From assembly GCA_963807235.1 (NCBI GenBank), contig CAWEBF010000024.1, positions 77,282 to 141,281 of the forward strand: a stretch of DNA of 64,000 nucleotides. The letters run 5' to 3'. Within the stretch, counting starts at the first letter, position 1. Every line of letters begins with the position of its first letter. Source of the DNA: CAWEBF01 sp963807235 (GTDB lineage Bacteria; Acidobacteriota; Vicinamibacteria; Vicinamibacterales; UBA2999). Shown here piece by piece: positions 52,409-61,539 of the stretch. The notes beneath the pieces are model-generated. The model did no database searches. It saw nothing but the letters and a program-made list of their open reading frames with translations, and was not told the DNA's origin. Made by a program: the position numbers and the translations under genes.

Positions 52409-53762
52409 ATGGCAGACACCGCGGTTGCGCCGGCGCAGCGTACGCTGCCGCACAACCTCGAAGCCGAGCGCTCCGTGCTCGGCGCCATCCTGATCCACAA
52501 CGACGCCTTCAACCTGGCCGCGCAGGTCATCGACAGCCGCGATTTCTATCGCGACGATCACCGTCGCATCTTCGACTGCATGGTGGCGCTGAACGAGCGT
52601 AGCGCCGCCATCGACTTCGTCACGCTCAAGGAAGAGCTGTCGCGCGGCGGTCAGCTGGACGCCGTGGGCGGGCCTTCCTACGTCGCGGGGCTCGCCGACG
52701 GCGTGCCCCGGGCGACCAACGTCGAGTACCTACGCGCGGATCGTCAAGGAGAAGTCCACCCTCCGCAACCTGATCTTCGCGGCCAACAAGATCCTCACCA
52801 ACGCGTACGAGGCCGACCAGGAGGCCGACATCATCCTGGACGAGGCCGAGAGCGCGGTGTTTGCCGTGGCCGACGACCGGCTGAAGGCCGGCTTCGTGGC
52901 CATGCGCGACCTGGTGAAGGAAAGCTTCCCGAAGATCGAGCAGCTCTTCGAGCAGAAGCGGCTCATCACCGGCGTGGCGACGGGCTTCGCCGACATCGAC
53001 GAGATGACGCGCGGTCTCCAGCCAGCGGACCTCGTGATCGTCGCGGCCAGGCCGTCGATGGGCAAGACCAGCCTGGTGCTGAACATCGCGCAGTACGTCG
53101 CCGCGCAGCCCAACCAGTCTGTGGGCTTCTTCAGCCTCGAGATGTCGAAGGAGTCGCTCTTCCTGCGCCTCCTGACGTCGGAGGCGCACATCGACAGCCA
53201 CCGGTTGATGAGCGGAGCGATCGGACAGAAGGACTACGGCCGCATCGCGCACGCGCTGGAGACGATGAGCGCCATGCGGCTCTTCATCGACGACACGCCG
53301 GGGATCGGTGTGCTGGAGATGCGCGCCAAGGCGCGGCGGCTGCAGTCCGAGCACGGGCTGAACCTGCTGTGCGTGGATTACATCCAGCTGATGACCGGGC
53401 GCGGCCGCTTCGAGAACCGCACGCTGGAACTGGCGTCAATCTCGCGGTCGCTCAAGGGTCTCGCCAAGGAGCTGAACGTCCCGATCGTGGTGCTGTCGCA
53501 GTTGAGCCGTGCCCCCGAGTCGCGCTCCGACCATCGCCCGCAGCTCTCGGATCTTCGTGAATCTGGCGCGCTTGAGCAGGATGCAGACGTGGTCATCCTG
53601 ATCTACCGAGACGACGTCTACAACCGGGACCCCAACAGCCCCGACGCCGGCACTGCAGAACTAATCCTGGCGAAGCAGCGCAACGGCCCGACGGGCACCG
53701 TGAAGCTGGCCTTTCTGCGCGAGCAGACGCGGTTCGCGAACCTCGCTCCAGGCGGAGGCTAG
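52409..53762 (+). pseudogene. dnaB: replicative DNA helicase, one-base frameshift
   Basis: DnaB is the hexameric helicase at the replication fork. The N-terminal domain is in the first frame: LPHNLEAERSVLGAILIHND, DFYRDDHRRIFDCMV, LDAVGGPSYVAGLADGVPRA. One extra base at about 52730 moves the reading to ARIVKEKSTLRNLIFAANKI, then the RecA-like domain with ARPSMGKTSLVLNIA (Walker A), GFFSLEMSKESLFLRL, LLCVDYIQLMTGRGRFENRT (Walker B) and DVVILIYRDDVYNRD. Length is one base over a multiple of three. As a normally essential, single-copy gene this most likely reflects a sequence error. Confidence 0.93.
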
Positions 53763-53771
53763 GTAACCAGC

Positions 53772-54911
53772 GTGCCCGCGACGCGCAGCACGGTGGCGCA
53801 CGTCAATCTGGCGGCGCTGCAGGACAACTACCGCGCGATAGTCACGCACCTGGCCGACGACACCACGCGCCGGCCGCCGCAGGTGATCGCGGTCGTGAAG
53901 GCCAACGCCTACGGCCATGGCGCAGGACCCGTGGCGCTGGCGCTCGAGGAGGCCGGTGCCACGATGCTCGCGTGCGCCGACATCGAGGAAGGCGTGGCGC
54001 TGCGCCGCGCGGGCACGCGCGTGCCGATTCTGGTGTTCGGCGCGTTGAGCGTGAGCGACCTCGAGGGCGTGTTCGATCACCGCCTCACGCCGACGATCTC
54101 GAGCCCGTATGCGGCGCGTGCCGTCGAAGCCGCGGCGGCGCGGCGCGGTCTCGCAATCGCCTACCACCTGAAGATCGACACCGGCATGCACCGGCTGGGC
54201 TTCCGCCACGAGAACCTGGCACGCACGCTGCCGGAGGTGCTTGCGAGCCCGCACCTGAAGCTGGAAGGCGTATTCACGCATTTCGCCAGCGCCGACGTGC
54301 CTGAAAGCCCCGTCTTCGACGAGCAGCGCACGCGGTTCGACGCGGCGCTGCAAACACTGGAAACGCTGGGAGGACGGCCCTCGCTGCGGCACGCGGCCAA
54401 TAGCGCGGCACTGCTGCGCGACTCGCGTGTGTGGTACGACGCCGTGCGGCCGGGCCTGCTGCTGTACGGCATCGTGCCGCCCCCGCTCGCATCCACGATC
54501 GCGCTGGCTCCCGCGATGTCGCTCACGAGCCGCGTCGTGGCGGTGAAGGGCCTGCGCCCCGGCGAGGGCGTGGGCTATGGCTGGCGGTTCACCACCGACG
54601 AGCCGCGGTCCATCGCCGTCGTGCCGGCCGGATACGCCGACGGCCTCGATACGCGCATGGCCGGCCGGGCCTCGGTGCTCGTGCGCGGCCATCGAGCGCC
54701 GGTCGTGGGTGCGATCTCGATGGATTTGATGACGATCGACGTGACCGGTCTCGGCGATGTGGAGCCTGGGGACGAAGTGGTGATCATCGGCAGGCAGGGC
54801 GACGAGACGTGGCAGCAGATTGATGCCCGTGAGATGGCCGCCGTCATCGGCACCATCCCCTGGGAGGTCGTCTGCCGTCTTGGAACCCGTGTGGAGCGGG
54901 TCTTCGAATGA
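53772..54911 (+). CDS. alr: alanine racemase
   Basis: Alr interconverts L- and D-alanine with pyridoxal phosphate for peptidoglycan synthesis. The 379-residue protein has the PLP lysine in VIAVVKANAYGHGA near residue 40, IDTGMHRLGF, RPGLLLYGIVPPP, the catalytic tyrosine in GVGYGWRFTT near residue 272, and AISMDLMTIDVT. The start is GTG 53772, 10 bases after dnaB, with the AHVNLAALQDNYR family start following. Its end overlaps the radA start by four bases. Confidence 0.95.
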   Translation: MPATRSTVAHVNLAALQDNYRAIVTHLADDTTRRPPQVIAVVKANAYGHGAGPVALALEEAGATMLACADIEEGVALRRAGTRVPILVFGALSVSDLEGVFDHRLTPTISSPYAARAVEAAAARRGLAIAYHLKIDTGMHRLGFRHENLARTLPEVLASPHLKLEGVFTHFASADVPESPVFDEQRTRFDAALQTLETLGGRPSLRHAANSAALLRDSRVWYDAVRPGLLLYGIVPPPLASTIALAPAMSLTSRVVAVKGLRPGEGVGYGWRFTTDEPRSIAVVPAGYADGLDTRMAGRASVLVRGHRAPVVGAISMDLMTIDVTGLGDVEPGDEVVIIGRQGDETWQQIDAREMAAVIGTIPWEVVCRLGTRVERVFE

Positions 54912-56287
54912 AGGCGCCGAAGGTGGTCTTCGTCTGCCAGGAGTGCGGTGCGCAGGCGCCCAAGTGGTTGGGGCGGTGTGTCGAGTGCGGCGGCTGGAAC
55001 ACGCTTGTCGAGGAGCGCGCGGTCGAGCCCACGGCTGCACCGGCCACACGCTACTCGCAGCTGGGCGCGTCGACCGGCGCCACGCTCTATGCGGACGTGG
55101 AGACCGCAAGGGCCGTCAGGCTCTCGACGGGCATCGACGAGTTCGATCGCGTACTCGGAGGCGGGATAGTGCCGGGCTCCCTGGTGCTCCTCGGAGGCGA
55201 GCCGGGGATCGGCAAGTCCACGCTCCTGCTCCAGGCCGCGGCCCACTTCGCGCGCGCCGTCGGTCCCGTGCTGTACGCCTCAGGTGAGGAGTCCGAGCAT
55301 CAGGTGAAGAGCCGCGGCGATCGCCTGGGCCTGGGCGCCGCACCGCTATACCTGCTGGCCGAGACCTGCCTCGAACGCATTCTCGAGGAGGTTGCGCGGC
55401 TGAAGCCGGCGCTCGTCGTCGTGGATTCGGTGCAGACGGTGTGGTCCAGCAAGTTTCAGTCGGCGCCCGGCAGCGTGGGCCAGGTGCGCGAGGCTGCCAC
55501 GCAGTTCCTGTTCGCGGCCAAGGGGCAGAACATCCCGATGATCCTCGTGGGCCACGTCACCAAGGACGGCACGCTGGCCGGGCCCAAGGTGCTCGAGCAC
55601 GTCGTGGACACGGTGCTGTCGTTCGAGGGCGAGCGCCATCACTCGCATCGTGTCGTGCGCGCGGTGAAGAACCGCTTCGGAGCCGTCAGCGAGCTGGGCG
55701 TCTTCGAGATGACGGGGACCGGCCTTCGGCCGGTCCCTAATCCCTCGACGCTGTTCCTGTCCGAGCGGGCCTCCGGCGTACCTGGCTCGGCCGTGCTGTG
55801 CTGCGTGGAGGGGTCGCGGCCGTTTCTCGTCGAGGTGCAGGCGCTCGTCAGCACCAGCATGTACGGCAACGCCAGGCGCATGGCCGTCGGCATCGATCAG
55901 AGCCGGCTGTCGCTGCTGCTGGCCGTGCTGGAAAAGCGGGCGGGCCTCAGTCTGGCCGGCGACGACGTCTACGTGAACATCGCCGGCGGAATGAGCGTGG
56001 AAGAGCCCGCGGCCGATCTCAGCGTGCTGGCGGCGGTGGCGTCGAGCGTTCGCAACCGGGGCCTGGCGCCGTCCACGGCGGTGTTCGGGGAGGTGGGGCT
56101 CAGCGGCGAAGTGCGCGGCGTGCCGCAGGCGCCGCTGCGTATTCGAGAGGCTGCACAGATGGGCTTCACGCGCGTGGTGCTGCCGTCCGCCAACGTGGAC
56201 CCCAGCGAAGAGGCTGGCGCCGAGAACGGGTGCGCGCTGGTCGGCGTGCGTACCATCGGAGAGGCGCTGGACACCATTCTTGGCTAG
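54908..56287 (+). CDS. radA: DNA repair protein RadA
   Basis: RadA is a RecA-like helicase that extends recombination intermediates. The 459-residue protein has an N-terminal zinc finger (FVCQECGAQAPKWLGRCVEC), Walker A GGEPGIGKSTLLLQ, the RadA signature RAVKNRFGAVSELGVFEM, and a C-terminal Lon-protease-like domain (YVNIAGGMSVEEPAADLSVL, FGEVGLSGEVRGV). It follows alr by an ATGA overlap. A strong 10-bp hairpin lies within the coding sequence at 55715-55737. Confidence 0.95.
   Translation: MKAPKVVFVCQECGAQAPKWLGRCVECGGWNTLVEERAVEPTAAPATRYSQLGASTGATLYADVETARAVRLSTGIDEFDRVLGGGIVPGSLVLLGGEPGIGKSTLLLQAAAHFARAVGPVLYASGEESEHQVKSRGDRLGLGAAPLYLLAETCLERILEEVARLKPALVVVDSVQTVWSSKFQSAPGSVGQVREAATQFLFAAKGQNIPMILVGHVTKDGTLAGPKVLEHVVDTVLSFEGERHHSHRVVRAVKNRFGAVSELGVFEMTGTGLRPVPNPSTLFLSERASGVPGSAVLCCVEGSRPFLVEVQALVSTSMYGNARRMAVGIDQSRLSLLLAVLEKRAGLSLAGDDVYVNIAGGMSVEEPAADLSVLAAVASSVRNRGLAPSTAVFGEVGLSGEVRGVPQAPLRIREAAQMGFTRVVLPSANVDPSEEAGAENGCALVGVRTIGEALDTILG
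55715..55737 (+). other. strong hairpin inside radA
   Basis: GGGACCGGCC, loop TTC, then GGCCGGTCCC form a perfect 10-bp stem. It encodes part of a family-conserved stretch (TGLRPVPNPS), so it is coding DNA and not an insertion. Confidence 0.5.
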
Positions 56288-56329
56288 CACCGCTCTTGGG
56301 CTAGCACTGTCCTGGGTTAGATTCTCCGT

Positions 56330-57103
56330 GTGACGGGCTTTTACTGGTGGCGGACGGTCCTGTTTCTCATCCCCGCCATCAGTGTCTACACGCTGGTCCT
56401 CGGCGTGCTGTCGATCGCGTCGAGTGTCTTCGACCGCCAGGGGTTCTTCGGGCACTGGTGCGCGCGCACCTGGTCTCGGTTGATCCTCGCCACGACCGGC
56501 GTGCGCGTGACCATCACGGGCCTCGAACAGCTGGACCGTGGCCGGACCTACGTGTTCGTGTCGAACCACCAGAGCATCTACGACATCCCGATCCTGTTCC
56601 GGTCGCTGCCGTATCAGCTGCGCATCATCGCCAAGGCGTCGCTTGGCCGCTTCCCGATACTGGGATGGCACCTGCAACGCACCGGGCACATGCTGGTGGA
56701 TCGCCGGCATCCCGATCGATCTCGAATCTTCTCGTGGGCCTCCCGGCTCACGGCGAATGGTCTGTGCCTGATCGTGTTTCCCGAGGGGACGCGGAGTGCC
56801 GATGGCCGCGTCGGCGCGTTCAAGGCCGGCAGCTTTCTGGTGGCCCTGGAAGCCGGCCTGGCCGTCGTTCCGATCTCAGTCGTCGGCAGCCGTCACGTGA
56901 TGTTGAAGGGGCGGCTCGCGGCGTTTCCGGGACGCGTGCGTGTGATGATTCACTCCCCGATCGAGACGGCGGACCTGAAGGGCAGCGATCCGCGCGCACT
57001 TGCCGAACGCGTGCGCCTGGCAATCGCCGCCGAGGCCGAGTCCGATCTGGGCGTCGCGCCCCCCGACACCACGCCGGCGGCGTCCACGGTGCCTGCCCGT
57101 TAG
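56330..57103 (+). CDS. 1-acyl-glycerol-3-phosphate acyltransferase (PlsC-like)
   Basis: The 257-residue membrane-bound enzyme transfers an acyl chain to lysophosphatidic acid in phospholipid synthesis. The N-terminal hydrophobic stretch (VLFLIPAISVYTLVLGVLSI) anchors it; the catalytic H-x4-D is in FVSNHQSIYDIPIL near residue 80, and the substrate motif is in LIVFPEGTRSADG near residue 150, then VVPISVVGSR. The start is GTG 56330. It lies 42 bases after radA. Confidence 0.92.
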   Translation: MTGFYWWRTVLFLIPAISVYTLVLGVLSIASSVFDRQGFFGHWCARTWSRLILATTGVRVTITGLEQLDRGRTYVFVSNHQSIYDIPILFRSLPYQLRIIAKASLGRFPILGWHLQRTGHMLVDRRHPDRSRIFSWASRLTANGLCLIVFPEGTRSADGRVGAFKAGSFLVALEAGLAVVPISVVGSRHVMLKGRLAAFPGRVRVMIHSPIETADLKGSDPRALAERVRLAIAAEAESDLGVAPPDTTPAASTVPAR

Positions 57104-57176
57104 CCTCAGATTCCTGTTCCACCATCTCAGCCGTGCCGATACGTCCCTCACTACGCGCTGAGAGTCGACGACCAAA

Positions 57177-57548
57177 ATGTCTGAGTCCGCACCAAAAGAT
57201 TCCACCAGTGCCCGTGATGGCAACCCCTCGCTGCGCCGCAAGGACCTGCGCGTGGCCGGCCCGTTCGATGGCCGATGGGTTGGCGCGCTGACCGTCCCGG
57301 TCCACATCCACGACTTGAGCATGGGAGGGTGTCTCCTCCAGGCCTATCACGAGCAGGTGCCCGGCCGGCGTTTTACGCTCGAGATCGAGTTGCCGTACCA
57401 CGGCTGGCTCAGAGTGCAAGCCGAATCGCTGTACGTGCGTGAGGGCTATGGGTTCGCGGCGAAGTTCATCGACCTGCCCGACGAGGCTGCCGACATCCTC
57501 GAAAACATCATCTGGCGTTTGATGTCGAAAAACCCCTCGGACCTCTAG
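57177..57548 (+). CDS. PilZ-domain protein (cyclic di-GMP receptor type)
   Basis: The 123-residue protein is a single PilZ domain. The c-di-GMP-binding residues are visible: basic RRKDLR near residue 20 and the D-x-S-x-x-G motif in IHDLSMGGCLLQ near residue 45, with GFAAKFIDLP near the end. It would change conformation on binding c-di-GMP; a link to the PilT-like ATPase 10 kb away is possible but not shown. Its 3' end overlaps the convergent B3/B4 gene by four bases. Confidence 0.88.
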   Translation: MSESAPKDSTSARDGNPSLRRKDLRVAGPFDGRWVGALTVPVHIHDLSMGGCLLQAYHEQVPGRRFTLEIELPYHGWLRVQAESLYVREGYGFAAKFIDLPDEAADILENIIWRLMSKNPSDL

Positions 57549-58177
57549 AAGCGCGCCACTTCGCGGCAGCCGGTGAACTCGGCCATCCGCGCCACGGTCT
57601 CATCCAACACGGTCCGCAGCCTCTGTGGCGCGGTGTCGACCGGAGCAAACACCACGACGATCGCCCGTTCAGTGGCGGTCGTCACCATGGTGCGGGCCGA
57701 ATCCGACGTCGGGTTGCCGAAGGGGCCGCGCGCGTCGGCGAGCGTCATGCGCCCGGCCACGTGCACGGCGTCCTTGCGGATCCCTGGATAGGATTCGCCC
57801 TCCGCTCCGAGCCGCAGGGTGATGTCGCCCTCGACCTGGGCCGCATCGTAGAGGCCGTAGGGCAGCTGAAACTCCACTGAGCACCAGTTGCACACGTCGA
57901 CCAGGGAGTTGACGCGCGGCAGCGGATCGCCCTTGCGAACCCGGCGCAGCAGCGCCTCCGAGGACGGACGGGTCTTGGTGGGATCGAGGCCGATGCGCTT
58001 GTACATCGTTCGCACCGCGGCCACTTCCGAGGGCGGTTTTGCGCGAAGAGCCTGCTCAACCAGCGTCAACCGCGCGTCCAGCCGCTCGTCGCGCTCCACG
58101 ACGCGCACGCCCTCGAGCCATGCGACAGCAGGCTTGCAGATCCCGATCAGCTCAGGCGCAACGGTAAACCCCGGCAC
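57545..58177 (-). CDS. B3/B4 tRNA-binding domain protein
   Basis: The 210-residue protein matches the stand-alone B3/B4 domain related to phenylalanyl-tRNA synthetase beta: VAAVRTMYKRIGLDPTKTRP, SSEALLRRVRKGDPLPRVNS, LVDVCNWCSVEFQLPYGLYD, and GRMTLADARGPFGNPTSDS. Such free domains are thought to edit or check aminoacyl-tRNA or amino acids; the precise job is unknown. It lies convergent with the PilZ gene. Confidence 0.85.
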   Translation of the reverse strand: MPGFTVAPELIGICKPAVAWLEGVRVVERDERLDARLTLVEQALRAKPPSEVAAVRTMYKRIGLDPTKTRPSSEALLRRVRKGDPLPRVNSLVDVCNWCSVEFQLPYGLYDAAQVEGDITLRLGAEGESYPGIRKDAVHVAGRMTLADARGPFGNPTSDSARTMVTTATERAIVVVFAPVDTAPQRLRTVLDETVARMAEFTGCREVARF

Positions 58178-58225
58178 CTCTTCCTTTGGCCCTTCGCCTT
58201 TAGCCTTTTGCCTTGGCTACCTGTC

Positions 58226-58735
58226 CTACGTGATCCAGTTGATCAGGACGAATATCAACCACCCCACCACGACGACCTGAAACGCGCGCGCCGTGCTGCG
58301 GTAGTCCAGCGCCTGCCGCACCGCGACGACCGTCGTGGCCAGGAGCCACAGCGCCACGCAGCCGCGTATCAGGTTGCCGACGATCGGCAGCACGCCGAAG
58401 ATTGAGAAGAAGTTCGGCGCGTAGGAGAAGCCGATCACGCGCAGCAGCTCTCCCATGTCGGTCCGCGTTTCCGATTCCGGCCACACCCGCGTGCCGAGCA
58501 GATACGTCACACCGGCCCACATGACCCACCCCGCCACCGCGCCCACGGTTTCGCGCACCAGCCCCGTCACGCCCAGGCTCAGTCCGGCGCCCAATCCGGC
58601 CGCCAGGCTGGCCAGGATCACGATCGTCAACGCCTGCGCGTTGGCCCTGTGGTCGCGCTCGATGTCTTCGTATGCGACCGCATCGAGCTTCAAGACGCCC
58701 AGGAGGCGGCTGGTCAACGTCATGGCGGTGATCAT
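58226..58735 (-). CDS. YIP1-family membrane protein
   Basis: The 169-residue protein has a short cytoplasmic N-terminus (LLGVLKLDAVAYEDIERDHR) and four to five hydrophobic segments: TIVILASLAAGLGAGLSLG, ETVGAVAGWVMWAGVTYLLG, VIGFSYAPNFFSIFGVLPIV, LWLLATTVVAVRQAL and VVVVGWLIFVLINW. The F-S-Y-A-P and A-L-D-Y motifs fit the bacterial Yip1 group. Role unknown. Start is ATG 58735 or 58723; it is divergent from ispDF with essentially no gap if the longest forms of both are used. Confidence 0.82.
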   Translation of the reverse strand: MITAMTLTSRLLGVLKLDAVAYEDIERDHRANAQALTIVILASLAAGLGAGLSLGVTGLVRETVGAVAGWVMWAGVTYLLGTRVWPESETRTDMGELLRVIGFSYAPNFFSIFGVLPIVGNLIRGCVALWLLATTVVAVRQALDYRSTARAFQVVVVGWLIFVLINWIT

Positions 58736-58790
58736 GGCACAATCGGTAGCGCTTGCCGCGGCATCACGCCGCGCACATCGACGGCCCTTC

Positions 58791-59936
58791 TTGCACGTAT
58801 CAGCCATCATCGCCGCAGGTGGACGCGGATCCCGCGTGGGCGCCGGTTTGCCCAAGCAGCTGCTCGCGGTCGCAGGTGTCCCGATCCTGCAGCGCAGCGT
58901 GGAGGCGTTCCTCGACCACGGTCTGGTGAGCGAGGTCATCGTGGCCCTGCCGCCGGAGATTCTGGCGGCCCCGCCGCCGTACCTCTTGTCCCGGAGCAAG
59001 CCGGTGTCGCTCGTCGAAGGCGGGGCCAGGCGACAGGACTCGGTGGCGCTGGCGTTCGCCCGCGTGTCGTCGGGGGCGGATGTCGTGGTGGTGCACGACG
59101 CGGCGCGGCCGCTGGTGTCGTCCGATCTCATCGACCGCACGCTGGCGGCGGCTGTCGAACACGGCGCCGCGCTGGCCGCGCTGCGGGCCACGGACACCGT
59201 GAAGCGCGCGGGCGCGAACGGCATGGTGGTCGAGACCGTCCCCCGCGACCAGGTGTACCTGGCGCAGACGCCGCAGGCGTTCCAGACGGACCTGCTGCGG
59301 ATAGCCTTGTCGAGCGGCATGGATGCCACGGACGAGGCCACGCTCGTCGAGCGCGCCGGGTTTCCCGTGCGGCTTGTCGAAGGCGATCCCCGGAACGTGA
59401 AGATCACCACTGCCGCCGACGTAGCGCTGGCCGAACGACTGATGAGCGATCGCGGCACCATCGGCATCCGAGTGGGCAATGGCTACGACCTGCATCGCCT
59501 GGTGGCGGGCCGGCCACTCGTGCTCGGCGGCGTGACCATCCCGTTCGAGCTGGGACTTGCCGGGCACTCGGACGCCGACGTGGTGTGCCATGCGGTCACC
59601 GACGCCGTGTTGGGTGCCGCGGCGCTTGGGGACATCGGCCGTCACTTCCCCGACACGGACCCGCAGTGGAAGGGCGCCGACAGCGTGAAGCTGCTCGCAC
59701 ACGCAGCCTCGCTGGTGCGCGCGGCCGGGTGGACCGTGACCAACGTGGACGTGGTAGTGATCGCCGAGCGCCCGAAACTCCTCCCGGTAGTCGCGCAGAT
59801 CCGCGAGAACCTGGCCGCGGCGCTGCAGTGCGGGGTGGAGCAGGTGAGCGTCAAGGGCAAGACCAATGAAGGCGTGGATGCCACAGGGGCCGGCCAGGCC
59901 ATCGCCGCGCACGCTGTGGCGCTCATCCAGCGATGA
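58791..59936 (+). CDS. ispDF: bifunctional IspD/IspF (MEP cytidylyltransferase and MECDP synthase)
   Basis: The fused enzyme carries out steps 3 and 5 of the MEP isoprenoid route. The IspD half (about residues 1-225) has SAIIAAGGRGSRVGAGLPKQ, VVVHDAARPLVS and the TPQAF motif; the IspF half (about 225-380) has VGNGYDLHRLV with zinc ligands, GHSDADVVCHAVTDA and IGRHFPDTDPQWKGADS, ending VKGKTNEGVD. TTG 58791 starts right at the conserved LHVSAI; ATG 58734 is an in-frame alternative adding 19 residues. IspE, the enzyme between these two steps, is at 2.9-3.8 kb. Confidence 0.95.
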   Translation: MHVSAIIAAGGRGSRVGAGLPKQLLAVAGVPILQRSVEAFLDHGLVSEVIVALPPEILAAPPPYLLSRSKPVSLVEGGARRQDSVALAFARVSSGADVVVVHDAARPLVSSDLIDRTLAAAVEHGAALAALRATDTVKRAGANGMVVETVPRDQVYLAQTPQAFQTDLLRIALSSGMDATDEATLVERAGFPVRLVEGDPRNVKITTAADVALAERLMSDRGTIGIRVGNGYDLHRLVAGRPLVLGGVTIPFELGLAGHSDADVVCHAVTDAVLGAAALGDIGRHFPDTDPQWKGADSVKLLAHAASLVRAAGWTVTNVDVVVIAERPKLLPVVAQIRENLAAALQCGVEQVSVKGKTNEGVDATGAGQAIAAHAVALIQR

Positions 59937-61457
59937 GTGCCCCAACCTCTCCGCTCCGCGTGCGGTTTGCGCCCAGCCCCACGGGCCAGTTGCACGTCGG
60001 CAACGCGCGCACCGCGCTCTTCAACTGGCTGCTGGCTCGCCGCACGGGCGGCGTGTTCCTGCTGCGAATCGAGGACACCGACTTCGAGCGCTCGACGCGC
60101 GCGTCGGAAGCCGCCATCCTCGACGACCTTCGCTGGCTGGGGCTCACCTGGGACGAAGGGGTGGAGGCAGGCGGCGACTTCGGCCCGTACCGCCAATCGG
60201 AGCGGCTGCACGTATACCGGGCCCACACCATCGAATTGCTGTCGCGCGGCGCGGCTTACCACTGTTTTTGCACGGCGGAGGAACTGGAAGCCGATCGGGA
60301 GCGTGCACTCGCCGCCGGGCTGCCTCCGAAGTACAACGGCCGTTGTCGTGCGGTCGCGCGCGATGCGGCGCGACGCCGCATCGAGGACGGCGAGAAGGCC
60401 GTGATCCGATTTCGCGTCCCGGACGATGGCGACGTGGTGTTCGACGACGTGGTGCGTGGGGAGGTCCGCTTCAGCACCAGCGTGATCGGCGATCCGGTGC
60501 TCGTGCGCTCGGATGGGGTGCCTGCCTACAACTTCGCCGTGGTCATCGATGACGCGCTGATGGGCATCACCCATGTGGTGCGCGGCGAAGATCACATTTC
60601 CAACACCCCCCGCCAGGTCCTGCTGTACGCCGCGTTCGGCTGGGAGCCACCGCGCTTCGCGCACGTCTCCCTGGTGATGGGACCCGACCACGCGCCGTTG
60701 TCCAAACGGCACGGCGCCACCTCGGTGGCCGAGTTCCGCGCCCGCGGCTATCTGCCGGAGGCGCTGACGAATTATCTGGCGCTCATCGGCTGGTCGCCGG
60801 GCGAGGGCCAGGAGCTGCTGCCGCTGGAGGAACTGGCGCGCCGCTTCAGCCTGGAGGACGTCGGCCACAGTGCCGGTGTATTCGACCTGGAGAAGCTGGC
60901 GTGGGTGAATCGGCACTACCTGAAGGCGGCCGCACCCGCGCGACTCGCCGAGCTGTCCGTGGCGCACCTGCAGGCGGCGGGGTGGCTGACGGAGCCCTCG
61001 CCGGCGGACCGCGACTATCTGACCAGCGTGGTGCCTGTCGTGGCGGCGGCGATCGATCGACTGGACCAGCTGCCCGAGCGCCTGCGGTTCCTGTTCGACT
61101 TTTCCGCGGAGCGCGCGCTCGCGTCAGAGACGGCCCGCGCAGAGGCGCAGCAGTCGGCGGCCGTCATTCGCGCACTGGCGGTGGAGCTGTCGACCACACC
61201 GCCGATGCTCGATCGAGAGGCGTTCCGCGGCATGGCGTCTCGAGTACGCGCGACGACCGGGGAGAAGGGTAAGGCCTTGTTCCACCCGATTCGCCTGGCG
61301 TTGACGGGCGAACCCGAGGGGCTCGAGCTCGATGCCGCCGTGCCGGCGATCGAGCGGGGCGCGTTGCTGTCGCCGTCTGCTTCCGGCTTGCGGCCGATCG
61401 CGAGCGCTAGAGCGCGCGCGGCGTCCGTGGCAGCGGCGCTTAAAATTCCGGCCATGA
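59933..61457 (+). pseudogene. gltX: glutamyl-tRNA synthetase, 3' end shifted by one base
   Basis: GltX charges tRNA-Glu (and often tRNA-Gln). The class I motifs are present: RFAPSPTGQLHVGNARTAL (HIGH-like), IEDTDFERST, YNFAVVIDDALMGITHVVRG and LSKRHGATSV (KMSKS-like). The protein reads cleanly to ARARAASVAAALK, then, without a stop, runs on for over 100 residues across rlmB. Removing one A of the AAAA at 61442-61445 gives a natural end FRP-stop at 61457 and a normal length of about 507 residues; the annotated span is one base over a multiple of three. Start overlaps ispDF by four bases. Confidence 0.92.
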
Positions 61458-61539
61458 GTCAGCCCCAAGCGGGGCAAAAAAACTTTGCGAGGCGGAGCAA
61501 GTCTGCGCTAACTTGTCCGGGCGGAGCCTCGATAGCGCC
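61454..61539 (+). repeat. GC-rich palindromic spacer between gltX and rlmB
   Basis: The spacer starts ATGAGTCA, has GCCCC-AA-GCGGGGC and contains GCGAGGCGGAGC and GCGGAGCCTCGAT. The same words, in the same order, occur at 35508-35580 before the CotH gene (ATGAGTCA, CCCCGCC-GCA-GGCGGGG, GCGAGGCGGAGCCTCGATG). It looks like two members of one dispersed repeat family. Confidence 0.55.

Noticed and set aside
52700..52760. Programmed ribosomal frameshifting in dnaB
   Set aside because: No slippery heptamer, stop-codon context or downstream pseudoknot is apparent, and similar shifts occur in many unrelated genes of the window.
55715..55737. Intrinsic terminator
   Set aside because: The hairpin is inside radA, encodes family-conserved residues, and has no following U-run.
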